In this document: positions 10,116 to 20,828 of the stretch, piece after piece
Layout: the number at the start of each line of letters is the position of its first letter
Position numbering within the stretch: the first letter of the stretch is position 1
Assembly: GCA_013214965.1 (NCBI GenBank)
Contig: JABSRU010000004.1
Coordinates: 124,001 to 188,000, forward strand
Source of the DNA: Gammaproteobacteria bacterium
GTDB taxonomy: Bacteria > Pseudomonadota > Gammaproteobacteria > Enterobacterales > Psychrobiaceae
Reading direction: 5' to 3'
DNA: 64,000 bases
Translations under genes and position numbers: made by a program
The notes under the pieces: model-generated
Told to the model about the DNA's origin: nothing
What the model saw: the letters and a program-made list of their open reading frames with translations, nothing else
Database searches by the model: none

Positions 10116-10148
10116 AAAAAGCCGGAGAGATACTCTCCGGCTTTTTTT
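10116..10148. terminator. Bidirectional terminator between the DUF3718 gene and the chemoreceptor
   Basis: GCCGGAGAG / CTCTCCGGC stem with a three-base ATA loop, A run on the left and T run on the right, so it works on both strands. It overlaps the stop codon of the leftward chemoreceptor gene. Confidence 0.92.
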
Positions 10149-12171
10149 ATACCCTAAATTCGTTCGCAGAGCTTTGTAGTTCTTCGGCCAATTTTGATAC
10201 TTCACCACTCGAATATGATGTTTCTTGGGCACCGCGCGATGTTTCTTGCGCTATCGATACTATCTCTTCCAATCGTTGTGATATTTCCACCGACACTTGA
10301 TTTTGTTCTTGAGCCGCTAAGGTGATTTGATCACTCATGTTTTGCACTTTTTCTAGTGATTTGCTCATTTGAACTAGTGCTGCTGAGGCCTTATCTGTTT
10401 CGGCGACGCAATTACTAGCTCGTTGTTGGCTACTCTCCATGACTGATACGGCTTGTTGCGCCCCTGATTGAATCAGTTCAATCATCGCATGGATTTCTTG
10501 GGTCGAGACTTGAGTACGGTTGGCAAGATTTCTTACTTCATCAGCAACTACGGCAAAGCCTCTACCCTGTTCCCCGGCACGCGCTGCTTCAATGGCGGCA
10601 TTAAGTGCTAGCAGGTTGGTTTGCTCGGCAATCCCTTTAATCACATCGATGATTGAGCCAATGTTGGTGCTGTCATCATGTAATTTATTAATCACTGTCG
10701 AGGCCGATGATATTTCATTTGATAAAGAGCTAATAGTCTTCTTGTTTTGCTGTGAAATATTAGCCAGTTGAGTTGCTTGATGATTTGTTTTCTGAATTTC
10801 GTTCAAGGCATCTGTCGCGTTCGTTGCCACTAATTCGGCGCTGGAGCTCAATTGTGTCGTTGCCGCAGCAGCTTGGTCTATCTGAGAGCACTGTTCGGCT
10901 ATCGCGGCTGTGGTTTGGGTCGTAATCGTTGAGGTTTGCTCTGCGGCAGTCGCTAATTGTGATGCGCGTTGGGCAATGCTATTAATTAGTCCCCTTAAGT
11001 TATTGCTTAGCACGTTAATATTGTTGGCTAGCTCCCCAAACTCATCAGTAGATTTCTGTTCCACTTGCACCGTCAAATTACCCGTTGCTAATGTTTTTAA
11101 CACTGCATTGGTTTTGTTTAATGGTGTTAAAATACTGCGTATGGTGTTCCAAGAAATCACGCCGGCAAACAAAATCGCTAGCGCAATGGTTACTAGCATT
11201 TTTAGTTCACTATCATGAACACTCTGGAGCACATGTTGTTGCGATGTGTTGGCGGATGTGATGGCGATAGCTAATAGCTTATCAAGTTCAACATTGGCCT
11301 GTTGCATTAAATCAAGAGATTGAATGCTCTTTACTTCAGCTTGAGCGATATAATTAAGTAACGCTTTCTTTTGATTAATGAGAGAGGATTGACCCTGTAA
11401 AAAACTTAAGGTTTGGTTAAATAACTGATTAAGTTCATCAATTATACTTTGATCTATTTCATCCACCGATCGAGCAAGCATAAAATTAAATTTTTTGATT
11501 AAGTCGTCACGAGTAAAGGAAAGCTCTTTAGCAATGGCTTTATATTTAATGCTTTCAGATTGCGACAACATATCCTCACTGGTCTTTACCAATATCAACA
11601 ATAAATTATCTAAATCGCTAGCCAGTCCGATAACAGTTTGCAAGCTTTCACTATTTGACTCGTCTTCTAAGTCACCAATATCTAATAGTATACTGCTGGT
11701 GTCGTCGGTACTGTTGCTAAAATTAACCAGAGCCTCACTTAATTCTGCGGTTAGGGTAATTTGATTTTTCTTATTATGGTTGAGTTGTTTATCAACCTCG
11801 GTAATGTCATCGTTAGAGCGCTCTAACGTCGAGATTAACTGATGAAGTTCTTGGTCATTCGGGCTCTTTTGTTGTAGTTGTGTTAGCAAATTGGTGATGT
11901 CTTGATGAGTCACTGTAATTTCATTAGCTTGCTGAGACAAGGTCTTAATGTCGACACTATAAAATTCACGAATCGTTAATGCTTCTAATTTGAGTAATTT
12001 ATTTTGAAGTTTACTACTGATCTGTAAGATGGGTAAGGCAACATTTTTTGCTTTGCTGGTGTTATTTTCTATATCGGAAAGGCTAGCTAAAGAGCCGAGT
12101 CCCATTAAAACAAGTATTATCGTGATAACACTAAAGCCACCGATAATACGGGTGGCGACTGAAAAATTCAT
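10147..12171 (-). CDS. Methyl-accepting chemotaxis protein
   Basis: Inner-membrane chemoreceptor of 674 residues. A transmembrane helix near residues 9-30 and a second near 325-345 enclose a ~290-residue periplasmic domain that looks all-helical and rich in coiled coil, with no Cache or PAS signature I can name. A HAMP domain follows, then the cytoplasmic hairpin with the hallmark tip [19 protein letters not shown]. The C-terminus ends E-F-R-V with no CheR-binding pentapeptide. No che genes are near, so it is an orphan receptor feeding a chemotaxis system elsewhere; the ligand is unknown. Confidence 0.95.
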   Translation of the reverse strand: MNFSVATRIIGGFSVITIILVLMGLGSLASLSDIENNTSKAKNVALPILQISSKLQNKLLKLEALTIREFYSVDIKTLSQQANEITVTHQDITNLLTQLQQKSPNDQELHQLISTLERSNDDITEVDKQLNHNKKNQITLTAELSEALVNFSNSTDDTSSILLDIGDLEDESNSESLQTVIGLASDLDNLLLILVKTSEDMLSQSESIKYKAIAKELSFTRDDLIKKFNFMLARSVDEIDQSIIDELNQLFNQTLSFLQGQSSLINQKKALLNYIAQAEVKSIQSLDLMQQANVELDKLLAIAITSANTSQQHVLQSVHDSELKMLVTIALAILFAGVISWNTIRSILTPLNKTNAVLKTLATGNLTVQVEQKSTDEFGELANNINVLSNNLRGLINSIAQRASQLATAAEQTSTITTQTTAAIAEQCSQIDQAAAATTQLSSSAELVATNATDALNEIQKTNHQATQLANISQQNKKTISSLSNEISSASTVINKLHDDSTNIGSIIDVIKGIAEQTNLLALNAAIEAARAGEQGRGFAVVADEVRNLANRTQVSTQEIHAMIELIQSGAQQAVSVMESSQQRASNCVAETDKASAALVQMSKSLEKVQNMSDQITLAAQEQNQVSVEISQRLEEIVSIAQETSRGAQETSYSSGEVSKLAEELQSSANEFRV

Positions 12172-12281
12172 GATTACCTCTTTTGTATTATTTTAATTAT
12201 TAAATAGCAATAAATCATTAGCCGGAGTTTAACAGTTTATTAATATTATTGTTACTTAATTGTTTCCTCTAGTGGCGAGAT

Positions 12282-13097
12282 TTAAAGCGCATTTTGCACG
12301 GAGAATTGTTGGTTTTCGAGCTGCCAAGCTGTTAAATGATTGCCCCACAAACAGCCGGTATCTAAGGCTATAGTGTTAGGTTGGTCGGTGTGGCCAACGA
12401 GTGAAGCCCAGTGACCAAAGATAATTCTATAACCTTGTTTTAATGTGTCATTCTCTAGTTTAAACCAGGGTGTTAATCGTGGATCGTTGAGTTGTGCAGG
12501 TGGGCAATTTTGCTGATAATCCATGTTACCGTCATGGTAGCAATAACGCATTCTGGTGCAGGCATTAATGGTGAAAATTGATTGCTGGAGAGCCGTTTGG
12601 CAATCGGCCCAATTAACGACACTATTATCGTACATTTGGCCGAGTAGTTGAGCATAGTTATCCTGCTTTAGCTGTTTTGAGACCGCTTGCGCCGCTTTTT
12701 TTGCCGTGGCTAAATCCCATTGTGGATTAACTCCAGCGTGACATAGAATGATTTTTGGTTGTGTTAATTCGATCAGTAATGGTTGCTGCCGCAGGTAATC
12801 AATAAAGTCAGTTAAACGTGGCGAGGCAAGTAGTTGTTCAAATTTATCGCTGGATTTGGCTTTTTTTATCCCGCAAGTAATCGCTAGAAAATGGAGGTCA
12901 TGATTGCCTAACACGGTTTTAATTGAATGTTGATGCTTGATAACATACTCAAGAGTGGCCAAAGCTTTGGGGCCTCGACCAATGAGATCACCGGTTAAAT
13001 ATAATGTATCTTGTTGGTGATTAAATTTTATTTTTTTGAGTAATAATATTAGTTCATCAAAACAACCTTGAATATCGCCAATGAAGAATGTTGCCAT
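12282..13097 (-). CDS. apaH: Symmetrical bis(5'-nucleosyl)-tetraphosphatase
   Basis: Hydrolyses Ap4A to two ADP. It is a metallophosphoesterase of the PPP type: G-D-I-Q-G-C, G-D-L-I-G-R-G-P and G-N-H-D-L-H carry the metal ligands, and later His residues in the C-H-A-G and F-G-H-W segments complete the site. Length 271 fits the family. GAGG lies about ten bases before the ATG. Last gene of the lptD-surA-pdxA-rsmA-apaG-apaH operon, 13 bases after apaG. Confidence 0.96.
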   Translation of the reverse strand: MATFFIGDIQGCFDELILLLKKIKFNHQQDTLYLTGDLIGRGPKALATLEYVIKHQHSIKTVLGNHDLHFLAITCGIKKAKSSDKFEQLLASPRLTDFIDYLRQQPLLIELTQPKIILCHAGVNPQWDLATAKKAAQAVSKQLKQDNYAQLLGQMYDNSVVNWADCQTALQQSIFTINACTRMRYCYHDGNMDYQQNCPPAQLNDPRLTPWFKLENDTLKQGYRIIFGHWASLVGHTDQPNTIALDTGCLWGNHLTAWQLENQQFSVQNAL

Positions 13098-13110
13098 GAA
13101 CTAATACCTC

Positions 13111-13506
13111 TTAATGAATAATTCCTGGCATCGCAAGACGGAATGGCTTGATAATTACCTTGAATTGTTGACCATCGGCAGTTTCGATGGTGTAGGTACC
13201 ATGCATTGTTCCAACGGGGGTCGGAAGTTGAGAACCGCTGCTATACTCAAAATAATCTTGACTGGCTATCTCCGGTTGTAAGCCAATGACCCCTTCTCCT
13301 TCAACCTCAACTTGTTCGCCATTACTGTCAGTAATAAACCAATGACGACGTAAAATTTTTATAAGGTTATCACTATTATTAGTAACTTTTATGTCATAAC
13401 CAAAGAGGAAAAATGTTTCGTTCTCCTCTTCGCGTTGTTCAAAAAAATATGAATTAACATCGATGGTTATGTGATCGTTAAGGTCAATGAGAGATTGCAT
13501 GGTCAT
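13111..13506 (-). CDS. apaG: ApaG protein (Co2+/Mg2+ efflux-associated, FN3-like fold)
   Basis: Small beta-sandwich protein found next to apaH across proteobacteria; exact role unsettled. Conserved stretches are R-R-H-W-x-I-T-D, V-E-G-E-G-V-I-G-L-Q-P, Y-x-S-G and the nucleotide-binding-like G-T-M-H-G-T-Y. Two starts are possible, ATG 13506 or ATG 13500, giving 131 or 129 residues against 125 in E. coli. It begins four bases after the rsmA stop with no separate ribosome site of note, so translation is probably coupled. Confidence 0.95.
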   Translation of the reverse strand: MTMQSLIDLNDHITIDVNSYFFEQREEENETFFLFGYDIKVTNNSDNLIKILRRHWFITDSNGEQVEVEGEGVIGLQPEIASQDYFEYSSGSQLPTPVGTMHGTYTIETADGQQFKVIIKPFRLAMPGIIH

Positions 13507-13510
13507 AGGA

Positions 13511-14323
13511 TTAGTTTTTAACTTTCTTATCAGTTAGTAAATTTGCCAACGCTACATATTGTTCAACGCTGACTTGTTCTGCACGTAGTTCTGACGCGAC
13601 ACCTACTTGAGCTAATTCTTCGACCGTTAAGGTGCCTTTTAAGCTGTTTCTAATGGTTTTACGACGCATAGAAAAGGCTTGAGCTACGACATGCTGTAAG
13701 GTCTCAAAGTTTTTAGCTGGAAAAGGGAGTTCTTCATAAGGTTCTAGTCTTACCACGGCAGAATGAACTTTAGGTGCCGGAACAAAACAATGAGGACCGA
13801 CTTCAATCACTGGAATGATATTACAAAAATATTGTGCCATGACACTGAGTCGGCCATAGGATTTACTGTTAGGAGCTGCACACAAACGCAATACCACTTC
13901 CTTTTGGAGCATAAAGTGCATATTTTGAATCAAACCGGTTTGTTCAAACAAATGAAACATTAACGGAGTCGAAATATTGTATGGCAGGTTACCAAACACT
14001 TTAAGCTTTTGACCATCTTTGACTAAGGTTGAAAAATCAAATTTAAGGGCGTCACCTTGATGAATGGTCAATTTTTTACTTAAAACAGGGTGTTTTTCGA
14101 GTCGTGCGGCTAAGTCACGGTCGAGTTCAATCACCGACATGTGCTCTATTTTGGCAACAACCGGTTCAGTCAGTGCGCCTAATCCAGGACCAATCTCAAC
14201 TAAATGGTCCTGTGGACGAGGGTCGATTGCGGAGACGATGCAATCAATGACGCCTTGATCGTTCAAGAAATTTTGGCCAAATCTTTTTCGAGCCGTATGG
14301 CCTAAGTGTACTTTACTGTTCAT
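13511..14323 (-). CDS. rsmA: 16S rRNA (adenine1518/1519-N6)-dimethyltransferase
   Basis: SAM-dependent enzyme (KsgA) that dimethylates two adjacent adenines at the end of 16S rRNA, a late 30S assembly checkpoint. Signatures are K-R-F-G-Q-N-F-L at the start, [10 protein letters not shown] (SAM site), the acidic E-L-D after it, and N-L-P-Y-N (catalytic motif IV). Length 270 is normal. Only two bases separate it from the pdxA stop codon upstream. Confidence 0.97.
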   Translation of the reverse strand: MNSKVHLGHTARKRFGQNFLNDQGVIDCIVSAIDPRPQDHLVEIGPGLGALTEPVVAKIEHMSVIELDRDLAARLEKHPVLSKKLTIHQGDALKFDFSTLVKDGQKLKVFGNLPYNISTPLMFHLFEQTGLIQNMHFMLQKEVVLRLCAAPNSKSYGRLSVMAQYFCNIIPVIEVGPHCFVPAPKVHSAVVRLEPYEELPFPAKNFETLQHVVAQAFSMRRKTIRNSLKGTLTVEELAQVGVASELRAEQVSVEQYVALANLLTDKKVKN

Positions 14324-14325
14324 TG

Positions 14326-15306
14326 CTAATTCTTCATTGCTAATTGTATGGCTTCATTAATGGCAACAATCATGCTGCCATTATCTGCTTTGCCAGTGCC
14401 TGCTAAATCAAGGGCTGTGCCATGATCAACAGACGTTCTAATAAACGGTAAGCCAAGTGTAATATTAACTGATTTACCAAAGCCTTTATGTTTGAGTACA
14501 GGTAAGCCCTGATCATGAAACATCGAGAGTACTGCATCGGCATCATTAAGATATTTATCTTGAAATAGTGTATCTGCCGGTAAAGGGCCAATAACATTGA
14601 TCCCTTCGCTTCGTAGTTGCTCCAAAGCTGGGCTAATAGTTTCTATTTCTTCGCGGCCTAAATGGCCATCTTCACCAGCGTGTGGATTTAAGCCACAAAC
14701 ATAAATGGTTGGGTTATTAATCCCAAACTTACTCACTAAATCTTGATGTAAAATACGAGTTACATTGACAATGCGATCAAACGTAATCGCTTTTGATACA
14801 TAAGCCAAGGGTATATGCGTGGTGACTAACGCAACTCGCAACCCTTCTGTCGCTAATAACATCACGACATCGGGGGTGTTAGATTGTTGGGCAAAAAATT
14901 CAGTGTGACCACTAAATGCGATGCCTGACTTATTGATTATACCCTTATGAACCGGTCCTGTAACAACCGCTGCAAATTCACTCGCAATATTGTGATCGCA
15001 TGCAAACTGTAAGGTTTCTAATACATAGCTGCCATTCTTCTCATCAAGTTCACCGCATTGTACTGGCGCAGCAAGTTCAATATGATGAACCGTGATAGTA
15101 CCTGACTTTTGAGGCTGAGCCGCTCGGTTCTTGTCATAATCACGAATGATTAATGGCAAGCCTAATAGCTTGGCACGCGCTAATAATAAATTTTTATCGG
15201 CAACGGCAACAATCTCGATTGGCCAGTCTTTTTGGGCAATTTGAATAGCTAAATCGGGGCCGATGCCTGCGGGTTCACCTGGAGTCAGAGCGATACGTAT
15301 TGTCAA
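14326..15306 (-). CDS. pdxA: 4-hydroxythreonine-4-phosphate dehydrogenase
   Basis: NAD-dependent step of pyridoxal-phosphate synthesis. It opens with [12 protein letters not shown] and carries the metal-binding His residues in S-G-H-T-E-F, L-N-P-H-A-G-E and H-D-Q-G-L-P. The initiation codon appears to be TTG at 15306: it is eight bases after AAGGA, the frame upstream reaches the surA stop within five codons, and no ATG lies before the conserved region. The gene reads in the same frame as surA. Confidence 0.95.
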   Translation of the reverse strand: MTIRIALTPGEPAGIGPDLAIQIAQKDWPIEIVAVADKNLLLARAKLLGLPLIIRDYDKNRAAQPQKSGTITVHHIELAAPVQCGELDEKNGSYVLETLQFACDHNIASEFAAVVTGPVHKGIINKSGIAFSGHTEFFAQQSNTPDVVMLLATEGLRVALVTTHIPLAYVSKAITFDRIVNVTRILHQDLVSKFGINNPTIYVCGLNPHAGEDGHLGREEIETISPALEQLRSEGINVIGPLPADTLFQDKYLNDADAVLSMFHDQGLPVLKHKGFGKSVNITLGLPFIRTSVDHGTALDLAGTGKADNGSMIVAINEAIQLAMKN

Positions 15307-15321
15307 TTTAAAATCCTTGCT

Positions 15322-16605
15322 TTAGTCGTCAGTACTGACAATTTCAATGTAGGCCTGAGAGCGTAGTTCTCTTGACCATGCCGCACTCTCTTCAGAAAAT
15401 TTACGGTTGAATAATAATTGGTAGGCGCGATTTTTGACAAATTTATCAGTGGCATCAACATTACGGCGGCCAATAAATTGGATAATATGCCAGCCGTGAG
15501 AGGATAAAAATGGGGCGCTAATTTCGTCTTTTTCAAGCTTGGCTAACACATTTTTAAAAGCGGGTACGTAAATGCTTGGGTCACTCCAACCTAGTTCGCC
15601 GCCTTTGACTGCTGAACCTGGATCGGCAGAATGCTCTTTCGCTAAGTCACTGAACGTTGTGGTGCCAGCTTTAATTTGTTTAACGAAATCGTTCAGCATC
15701 TCTTTAGCGCGTTCGTCACTTAAAATGATCGATGGCTTAATTAAAATATGTCGAGAATTTACTTCGTTCACTTCAACCTGTTGCTTACCTTTGATTTCAA
15801 AAACAGTCAAAATATGAAAGCCGTTACCGCTTTTGATTGGGCCAATAATATCGCCAGCTTTATGACCTTTAACCGCATCGGTAAATAAGGTTGGCATTTC
15901 ATTAATGTTCATAAAGCCCCAATCGCCGCCTTCTAATGCCTTAGGGCCTGATGATGAAGTAATCGCGATGCGTTTAAAGTCATCGCCTTTTTTTAGCATG
16001 GCTAGTACTTTATCGGCTCTGGTACGAGATAATTTCTGTGCTTCTGGCGAGCTATCGGTTGAAATAAGGATATGACCAATATGATACTCAGTGTTCGTTT
16101 TACCATGCTCCTGCATTATCGTGACTAAGTTGTCGATTTCCTGTTCTGAAATATTGACGCGACGACGGACCGAAATTCGTTCGACCTGACTTAATAATAA
16201 TTCACTACGAATCGACTCACGATAGTTAGCAAAGTTATCACCCGCTTGCTCGATCACGTCTTTTAATTGGTTAATCGTCATTTTTTGCTCGCGCGCAATA
16301 CCTTCAATGGTTTGATCTAATTGCGCATCACCAATTCGCATGCCCATGCGTTCGGCCATTTGTTCTTTCAAGACTTTATCGATTAAGCGTTCGGTGGCTT
16401 GGGTTCTAAGCACCCGATCCGATGGCAGTGCTTGTTTTGCTTCTAGCGAACGGCGTTTAACCGAACTAACTAGGTTACCAATTTCGCTTTGTAATACAAT
16501 ACCGTTATTAACGATTATCGCGACACGGTCAAGCGACTCTACTGCTTGGGTATTTAGAGTGGTGCCAACAAAAATAGTGGCTAGTAATATGGCTGATAAC
16601 TTCAT
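15322..16605 (-). CDS. surA: Periplasmic chaperone/peptidyl-prolyl isomerase SurA
   Basis: Escorts unfolded outer-membrane proteins, LptD included, to the BAM complex. A signal peptide (residues ~1-20, ending T-Q-A) is followed by the N-terminal chaperone module, two parvulin domains (each beginning near H-I-L-I, at about residues 175-275 and 285-385) and the short C-terminal helix that completes the chaperone core. Length 427 against 428 in E. coli. It lies between lptD and pdxA as in most gammaproteobacteria. Confidence 0.97.
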   Translation of the reverse strand: MKLSAILLATIFVGTTLNTQAVESLDRVAIIVNNGIVLQSEIGNLVSSVKRRSLEAKQALPSDRVLRTQATERLIDKVLKEQMAERMGMRIGDAQLDQTIEGIAREQKMTINQLKDVIEQAGDNFANYRESIRSELLLSQVERISVRRRVNISEQEIDNLVTIMQEHGKTNTEYHIGHILISTDSSPEAQKLSRTRADKVLAMLKKGDDFKRIAITSSSGPKALEGGDWGFMNINEMPTLFTDAVKGHKAGDIIGPIKSGNGFHILTVFEIKGKQQVEVNEVNSRHILIKPSIILSDERAKEMLNDFVKQIKAGTTTFSDLAKEHSADPGSAVKGGELGWSDPSIYVPAFKNVLAKLEKDEISAPFLSSHGWHIIQFIGRRNVDATDKFVKNRAYQLLFNRKFSEESAAWSRELRSQAYIEIVSTDD

Positions 16606-16688
16606 TTCTTATCCATTGCTGGTCATTTTGACGTAATTTATAATCGGAATTAACTATAGAGTCAACTGACTTGTCTTTATAGAAAATC

Positions 16689-18965
16689 TTAATTTTTTAA
16701 ATAATAGGGGCGACGGTAACTAAATAAGCCATCGTCTAACATCTCTTTTGCACTCAATTTAGAGCTCGCACCGAGACCTTTAATTTTAAAATTAAACTTA
16801 AAACCGTTATCAAACTCTGCTTGAGCTGATGTCGGTTGGGTTGTGCTGTTTTCGTAAATGGTGTTGAGCTGACGATAAGCTTGTAAGGTTATCGCCCAAC
16901 AGCAAGACTCATATTGAAGACCAATAAAACTTTCGATAGTTCGATGTAAATTAATATCTCGATAATAATTACCAACAAATGTCCAATCTTGATTAATGGG
17001 CCAGACACCTTGCAAGCCTAATTGATCAATTTTAGTGGTATTGATTTTATCGATATAACGGTGGCTAAATTGAATGAGTTTATCACTGTTTAAACGATAA
17101 TCTATGGTTGTTTTGGCTTGAGATATCGCATGACTTGATTGTTCAAATTGAATCGCACCACTGAAGTACCAATGTTTTAATGGTTGGAAGTCTATTTCGC
17201 CAGCTAATGCCGAAGAGGCCACTGAACCATCCTCGTTCACTGTGCCATCGAGCATGGTGGTATTTTTTGTGAGGTAATAGGTTTGCCCGACGCTTAATTT
17301 AAACGTTTCTTGATTATCACTGTTTCTAAAGCGATTGGTGATACCTAAGGTAATTTGGTTGGCATCGGCAATGCGATCTAAACCACTAAAGCGACGCGCT
17401 CTAAATAAACCATGGTAATCATCGCGTAACTTAGCGGTATCGTAGAGTTTAATCTCAGATTGATCTTTTTTGGCGACATAAAGGTATTGAAATTGTGGTT
17501 CAAAGGTTTGTAGATATTGTTGATTAAATAAAGTGGCGTCCCGCTCAAAATTGATGCTGGCGTTAATTCGAAACTGCGGCAAGGTACGACTAATGTTTTT
17601 GGTGGTATTGGTGGATATTTCAGTTTGTTGATACCAGGTTTGAAGTAGTGATAATTCGGTGACTAAACTGCCGGTGGCATAGTTTAAAGGCACGCGTAAT
17701 GTCGGCTCGACATGGAGACGTAAAGCCTCATTGTTGACGGTTTTATTGTTGGCGAAATAACTAAATTCAGAGAATAGATCGTATTCAACAAAGGGATTGA
17801 TTTGATTTTGATAGCTATGAAAACTCAGTTGCGGCATCAGCTGGTAAGGATTTTCTTGAGCACCAAGTACTTTGATGTCTTGAATCTTTAAATTTAGCCA
17901 CCAACTGTCTTGATAGTAACCTAATTCAGCGGTTTTAATTAATTGGTTATCTGTTTTATTGGTAAACTCGGAACCAATATCATTAAAATAATTATCATCA
18001 CTGGCGTGGATAACATCTGTTGATATGCGCCAGTTTTTATTAATTTTACCTTGATGCTGCCAATAGAGTAAATAACGTTTTTCAGAATTACTGGCTTTAT
18101 CAGAGCCTAAATATTCGACGTTTAACAACCCTTGTTGTTGGTCGACCAAATATCTAAATTTAGCCCCTAACTGAAAGCCTCGGTTGGTCATGATCCGCGG
18201 CGTTAATGTTAAGTCATATTCAGGGGCAATGTTCCAATAAAATGGCACTGAGATGTCGGCACCATTGCGACTGTTCGTCCCTATATTGGGATACAAAAAA
18301 CCAGTCGCCCGTTTGTCCGAAATAGGCAGGGTTAAATATGGGAAATAAAATACCGGAATGTCGAACAGTTCGAAGGTGGCTCGACGGACAATTGCCCATT
18401 CATTTTCAGTGTCAATGGTGATTTTTTTTGCTCGCAGCGCCCAATCAGGTTGATCCGTTGGGCAAGTCGTAAATAGCGCATTGCGTAAGACTAATGTTTT
18501 GCCATCGGCCATTTTGAAGCTATCAGCTTGGCCATGAATTGACATGCCATTGAACCAGTATTTGGTATTGATTAACTCAGTATTTTTGCCATCGAGGGTT
18601 CCTGTTAATGAATCGCTGTTCAGGGTCATGATTTTATCTTGGAAATGAAGATTTCCTGAGGCGGTAAAGGAATTTTCTTGACGATTTATTTCAGCGCGTT
18701 GAGCATGAATAAAGGTATTGTTTTGAATAAAATCGATATTGCCCCAATATTTCAAATGGCCAGGGTAATTTATTTCTGTATGATCGGAGATAATGACCAA
18801 TTGATCGTCACTAATGAGTTGATCTAGAGTTGGTAATTGTGGTGTTGTTAAGCGTGGCGAGTTTATTAGGCATTGCTGTGGTGAGCTATTAGCTACTTGT
18901 GCTAATGCTTGTTTAGTCGAAAAGACCGATGAAATAATGAAGATTATAAGCAGTAAAATTCGCAT
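16689..18965 (-). CDS. lptD: LPS-assembly protein LptD
   Basis: Outer-membrane barrel that inserts lipopolysaccharide at the cell surface together with LptE. Starting at ATG 18965 gives a clean signal peptide (M-R-I-L-L-L-I-I-F-I through A-L-A-Q) and 758 residues; the frame continues 29 codons upstream without signal features. An OstA/LptA-like jellyroll precedes a 26-strand barrel. The four cysteines used for the interdomain disulphides are kept: Cys32, one in T-T-C-P-T-D, and the adjacent pair in E-S-C-C-W. First gene of the operon that ends with apaH; divergent from amgK. Confidence 0.97.
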   Translation of the reverse strand: MRILLLIIFIISSVFSTKQALAQVANSSPQQCLINSPRLTTPQLPTLDQLISDDQLVIISDHTEINYPGHLKYWGNIDFIQNNTFIHAQRAEINRQENSFTASGNLHFQDKIMTLNSDSLTGTLDGKNTELINTKYWFNGMSIHGQADSFKMADGKTLVLRNALFTTCPTDQPDWALRAKKITIDTENEWAIVRRATFELFDIPVFYFPYLTLPISDKRATGFLYPNIGTNSRNGADISVPFYWNIAPEYDLTLTPRIMTNRGFQLGAKFRYLVDQQQGLLNVEYLGSDKASNSEKRYLLYWQHQGKINKNWRISTDVIHASDDNYFNDIGSEFTNKTDNQLIKTAELGYYQDSWWLNLKIQDIKVLGAQENPYQLMPQLSFHSYQNQINPFVEYDLFSEFSYFANNKTVNNEALRLHVEPTLRVPLNYATGSLVTELSLLQTWYQQTEISTNTTKNISRTLPQFRINASINFERDATLFNQQYLQTFEPQFQYLYVAKKDQSEIKLYDTAKLRDDYHGLFRARRFSGLDRIADANQITLGITNRFRNSDNQETFKLSVGQTYYLTKNTTMLDGTVNEDGSVASSALAGEIDFQPLKHWYFSGAIQFEQSSHAISQAKTTIDYRLNSDKLIQFSHRYIDKINTTKIDQLGLQGVWPINQDWTFVGNYYRDINLHRTIESFIGLQYESCCWAITLQAYRQLNTIYENSTTQPTSAQAEFDNGFKFNFKIKGLGASSKLSAKEMLDDGLFSYRRPYYLKN

Positions 18966-19091
18966 ATTGTGGCTGTTTGCACCTAAAAATGGGTCAATTG
19001 ATGAAAAATCGAAATGTCTTGGTAGACTAAGATAAACACGCTGTGGTTCCATGTATCAAGTAACAATGAGAAAGCGTCAGAGTATAATATC

Positions 19092-19121
19092 TTATACCCG
19101 TGACCTTTTCCATTATATAAT
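19092..19121 (+). promoter_or_regulatory. Probable amgK-murU-djlA promoter
   Basis: TTATAC (19092-19097), an 18-base spacer and a consensus TATAAT (19116-19121). A second TATAAT is at 19083-19088 without a good -35. The site sits 32 bases before the proposed TTG start of amgK and would lie inside the gene if the ATG at 19051 were used. Confidence 0.5.
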
Positions 19122-19152
19122 CATTTCAAGAACTATCAATGATGGAGATATT

Positions 19153-20160
19153 TTGTCAGATTTACGTAAGGAGCAGCTAAGCGATTGGTTTGCTAATCAA
19201 CAAGGGCTTTCTCATGTTGATTTAGATGTTATTAGTGCGGATGCCAGCTTTAGACGCTATTTTCGATATGACGGGGCAGGTGCCAGTGTCGTGTTAGTTG
19301 ATGCTCCGCCAACCAGCGAAAAAAACCGTGAATTTGTGGCATTTGCTATCGCTTATGCGCAAGCTGGGATTCATGTACCTGAGGTATTAGCGAGTGATTT
19401 TGAACGAGGTTTTTTTCTGTTGTCCGATTTAGGGGACCAAACACTATTACCACTACTTAATGCTAATGATTTATCATGGTATCCGTTGGCGGTTCAACAA
19501 CTTGGCTTGGTGGCTGCAGTTAAGATACCGGTGCGGCATCAACATGATTATAATGCTGATTTTTTTAGACTAGAACTCTCATTATTTAGTGATTGGTTTG
19601 TGACTCAATATCTCGATATTGCTCTGACGTTAAGCGAACAACAATCAGTCAATGATTGCTTTACTCTGTTAGTCGATCAAGCGATATTGCAGCCTCAAGT
19701 GACAGTCCATCGTGATTTTCATAGCCGTAATCTGATGGTAATAAATCAACAATCATTAGCCATTATTGATTTTCAAGACACGGTGAGAGGGCCATTAACC
19801 TATGATATTGCTTCGTTGCTCAAAGATTGTTATTTCAAACTTTCAGCGGGTTTACGTCAGCAATTATTAGCACAATCACACCAAATGTTTGTGAAATTAG
19901 GTTATTGTGATGATGATTTTTTGCAGTATCAACAATGGTTTGATTTAATGGGCTTACAGCGACACCTTAAAGTGTGTGGTATTTTTAGTCGTTTGTATTT
20001 ACGTGACGGTAAAGCGGCCTATTTAAATGATTTACCTTTGGTGATTGATTATATTGTTGAGGTTTGTCAGAACTACCCGCAACTTGAGCCATTGGCGCAG
20101 TTGTTTGAGCGACACATTATACCTAAGCTTAAATTGAAGGAGCGACAATGCGCGCTATAA
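19153..20160 (+). CDS. amgK: N-acetylmuramate/N-acetylglucosamine anomeric kinase (AmgK-like)
   Basis: Aminoglycoside-phosphotransferase fold kinase that phosphorylates MurNAc (and GlcNAc) at C1 in peptidoglycan recycling, by similarity to the Pseudomonas enzyme. Signatures are S-A-D-A-S-F-R-R-Y-F-R near the N-terminus, V-H-R-D-F-H-S-R-N-L-M (catalytic Asp) and I-D-F-Q-D (metal site). I start it at TTG 19153, five bases after GGAG, which gives 335 residues close to the known family length; the open frame reaches ATG 19051 but that stretch contains promoter-like sequence and no family similarity. It overlaps murU by 13 bases. Confidence 0.85.
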   Translation: MSDLRKEQLSDWFANQQGLSHVDLDVISADASFRRYFRYDGAGASVVLVDAPPTSEKNREFVAFAIAYAQAGIHVPEVLASDFERGFFLLSDLGDQTLLPLLNANDLSWYPLAVQQLGLVAAVKIPVRHQHDYNADFFRLELSLFSDWFVTQYLDIALTLSEQQSVNDCFTLLVDQAILQPQVTVHRDFHSRNLMVINQQSLAIIDFQDTVRGPLTYDIASLLKDCYFKLSAGLRQQLLAQSHQMFVKLGYCDDDFLQYQQWFDLMGLQRHLKVCGIFSRLYLRDGKAAYLNDLPLVIDYIVEVCQNYPQLEPLAQLFERHIIPKLKLKERQCAL

Positions 20161-20828
20161 TATTAGCGGCGGGGCGGGGGGAGCGAATGCGTCCTTTAAC
20201 CGATAGCTTGCCAAAACCACTATTGAAAGTGGCTGGAAAGTCTTTAATTGAGTACCATTTGGAGAAGCTGGCTGCCGTTGGTGTCACTACTGTGGTGATC
20301 AATCATGCGTGGTTAGGGCATAAAATAGTCGATAGTTTAGGGGATGGTAGCCGTTGGGGTTTAGCGATTGTTTATTCTGATGAATCGACTCAAGCACTTG
20401 AAACGGCGGGCGGCATTGCTAATGCGTTACCGCTGTTAGGGTCGGAGCCTTTTTGGGTGATTAATGGTGATATTTGGACCGACTTTGATTTTTCGTTACT
20501 ACCTAAAACATTAACGTCAGGATGTTTAGCTCATTTATTGCTAACCAAAAACCCTGAACATCATCCTAACGGTGATTTCTCAATCAATGACCATTTGTTA
20601 AATATTGATGGTGCCGTTAAATATACTTATACCGGATTGGGGTTATATCACCCGCAGTTATTTACGTCGTTAACCGTTAAACGTATGGCATTAGCGCCAA
20701 TATTAAAACAAGCAATCAATCAACATCAAATAAGCGGTCAAATTTTATCGGCCCAATGGACCGATGTTGGCACACCTGAGCGACTATCAACGCTTGAGTA
20801 TCAACTTGAATTAGAGGATAAAGAGTGA
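20148..20828 (+). CDS. murU: N-acetylmuramate alpha-1-phosphate uridylyltransferase
   Basis: Nucleotidyltransferase of the sugar-1-phosphate family that turns MurNAc-1-P and UTP into UDP-MurNAc, the step after AmgK in the recycling route that bypasses de novo MurA/MurB synthesis. It opens with A-A-G-R-G-E-R-M-R-P-L-T and P-K-P-L-L (UTP binding), and has N-G-D-I-W for the metal site. Length 226 fits. The start lies within the last codons of amgK (GGAG upstream inside amgK) and the stop overlaps the djlA start, so the three genes form one translationally coupled unit. Confidence 0.88.
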   Translation: MRAIILAAGRGERMRPLTDSLPKPLLKVAGKSLIEYHLEKLAAVGVTTVVINHAWLGHKIVDSLGDGSRWGLAIVYSDESTQALETAGGIANALPLLGSEPFWVINGDIWTDFDFSLLPKTLTSGCLAHLLLTKNPEHHPNGDFSINDHLLNIDGAVKYTYTGLGLYHPQLFTSLTVKRMALAPILKQAINQHQISGQILSAQWTDVGTPERLSTLEYQLELEDKE

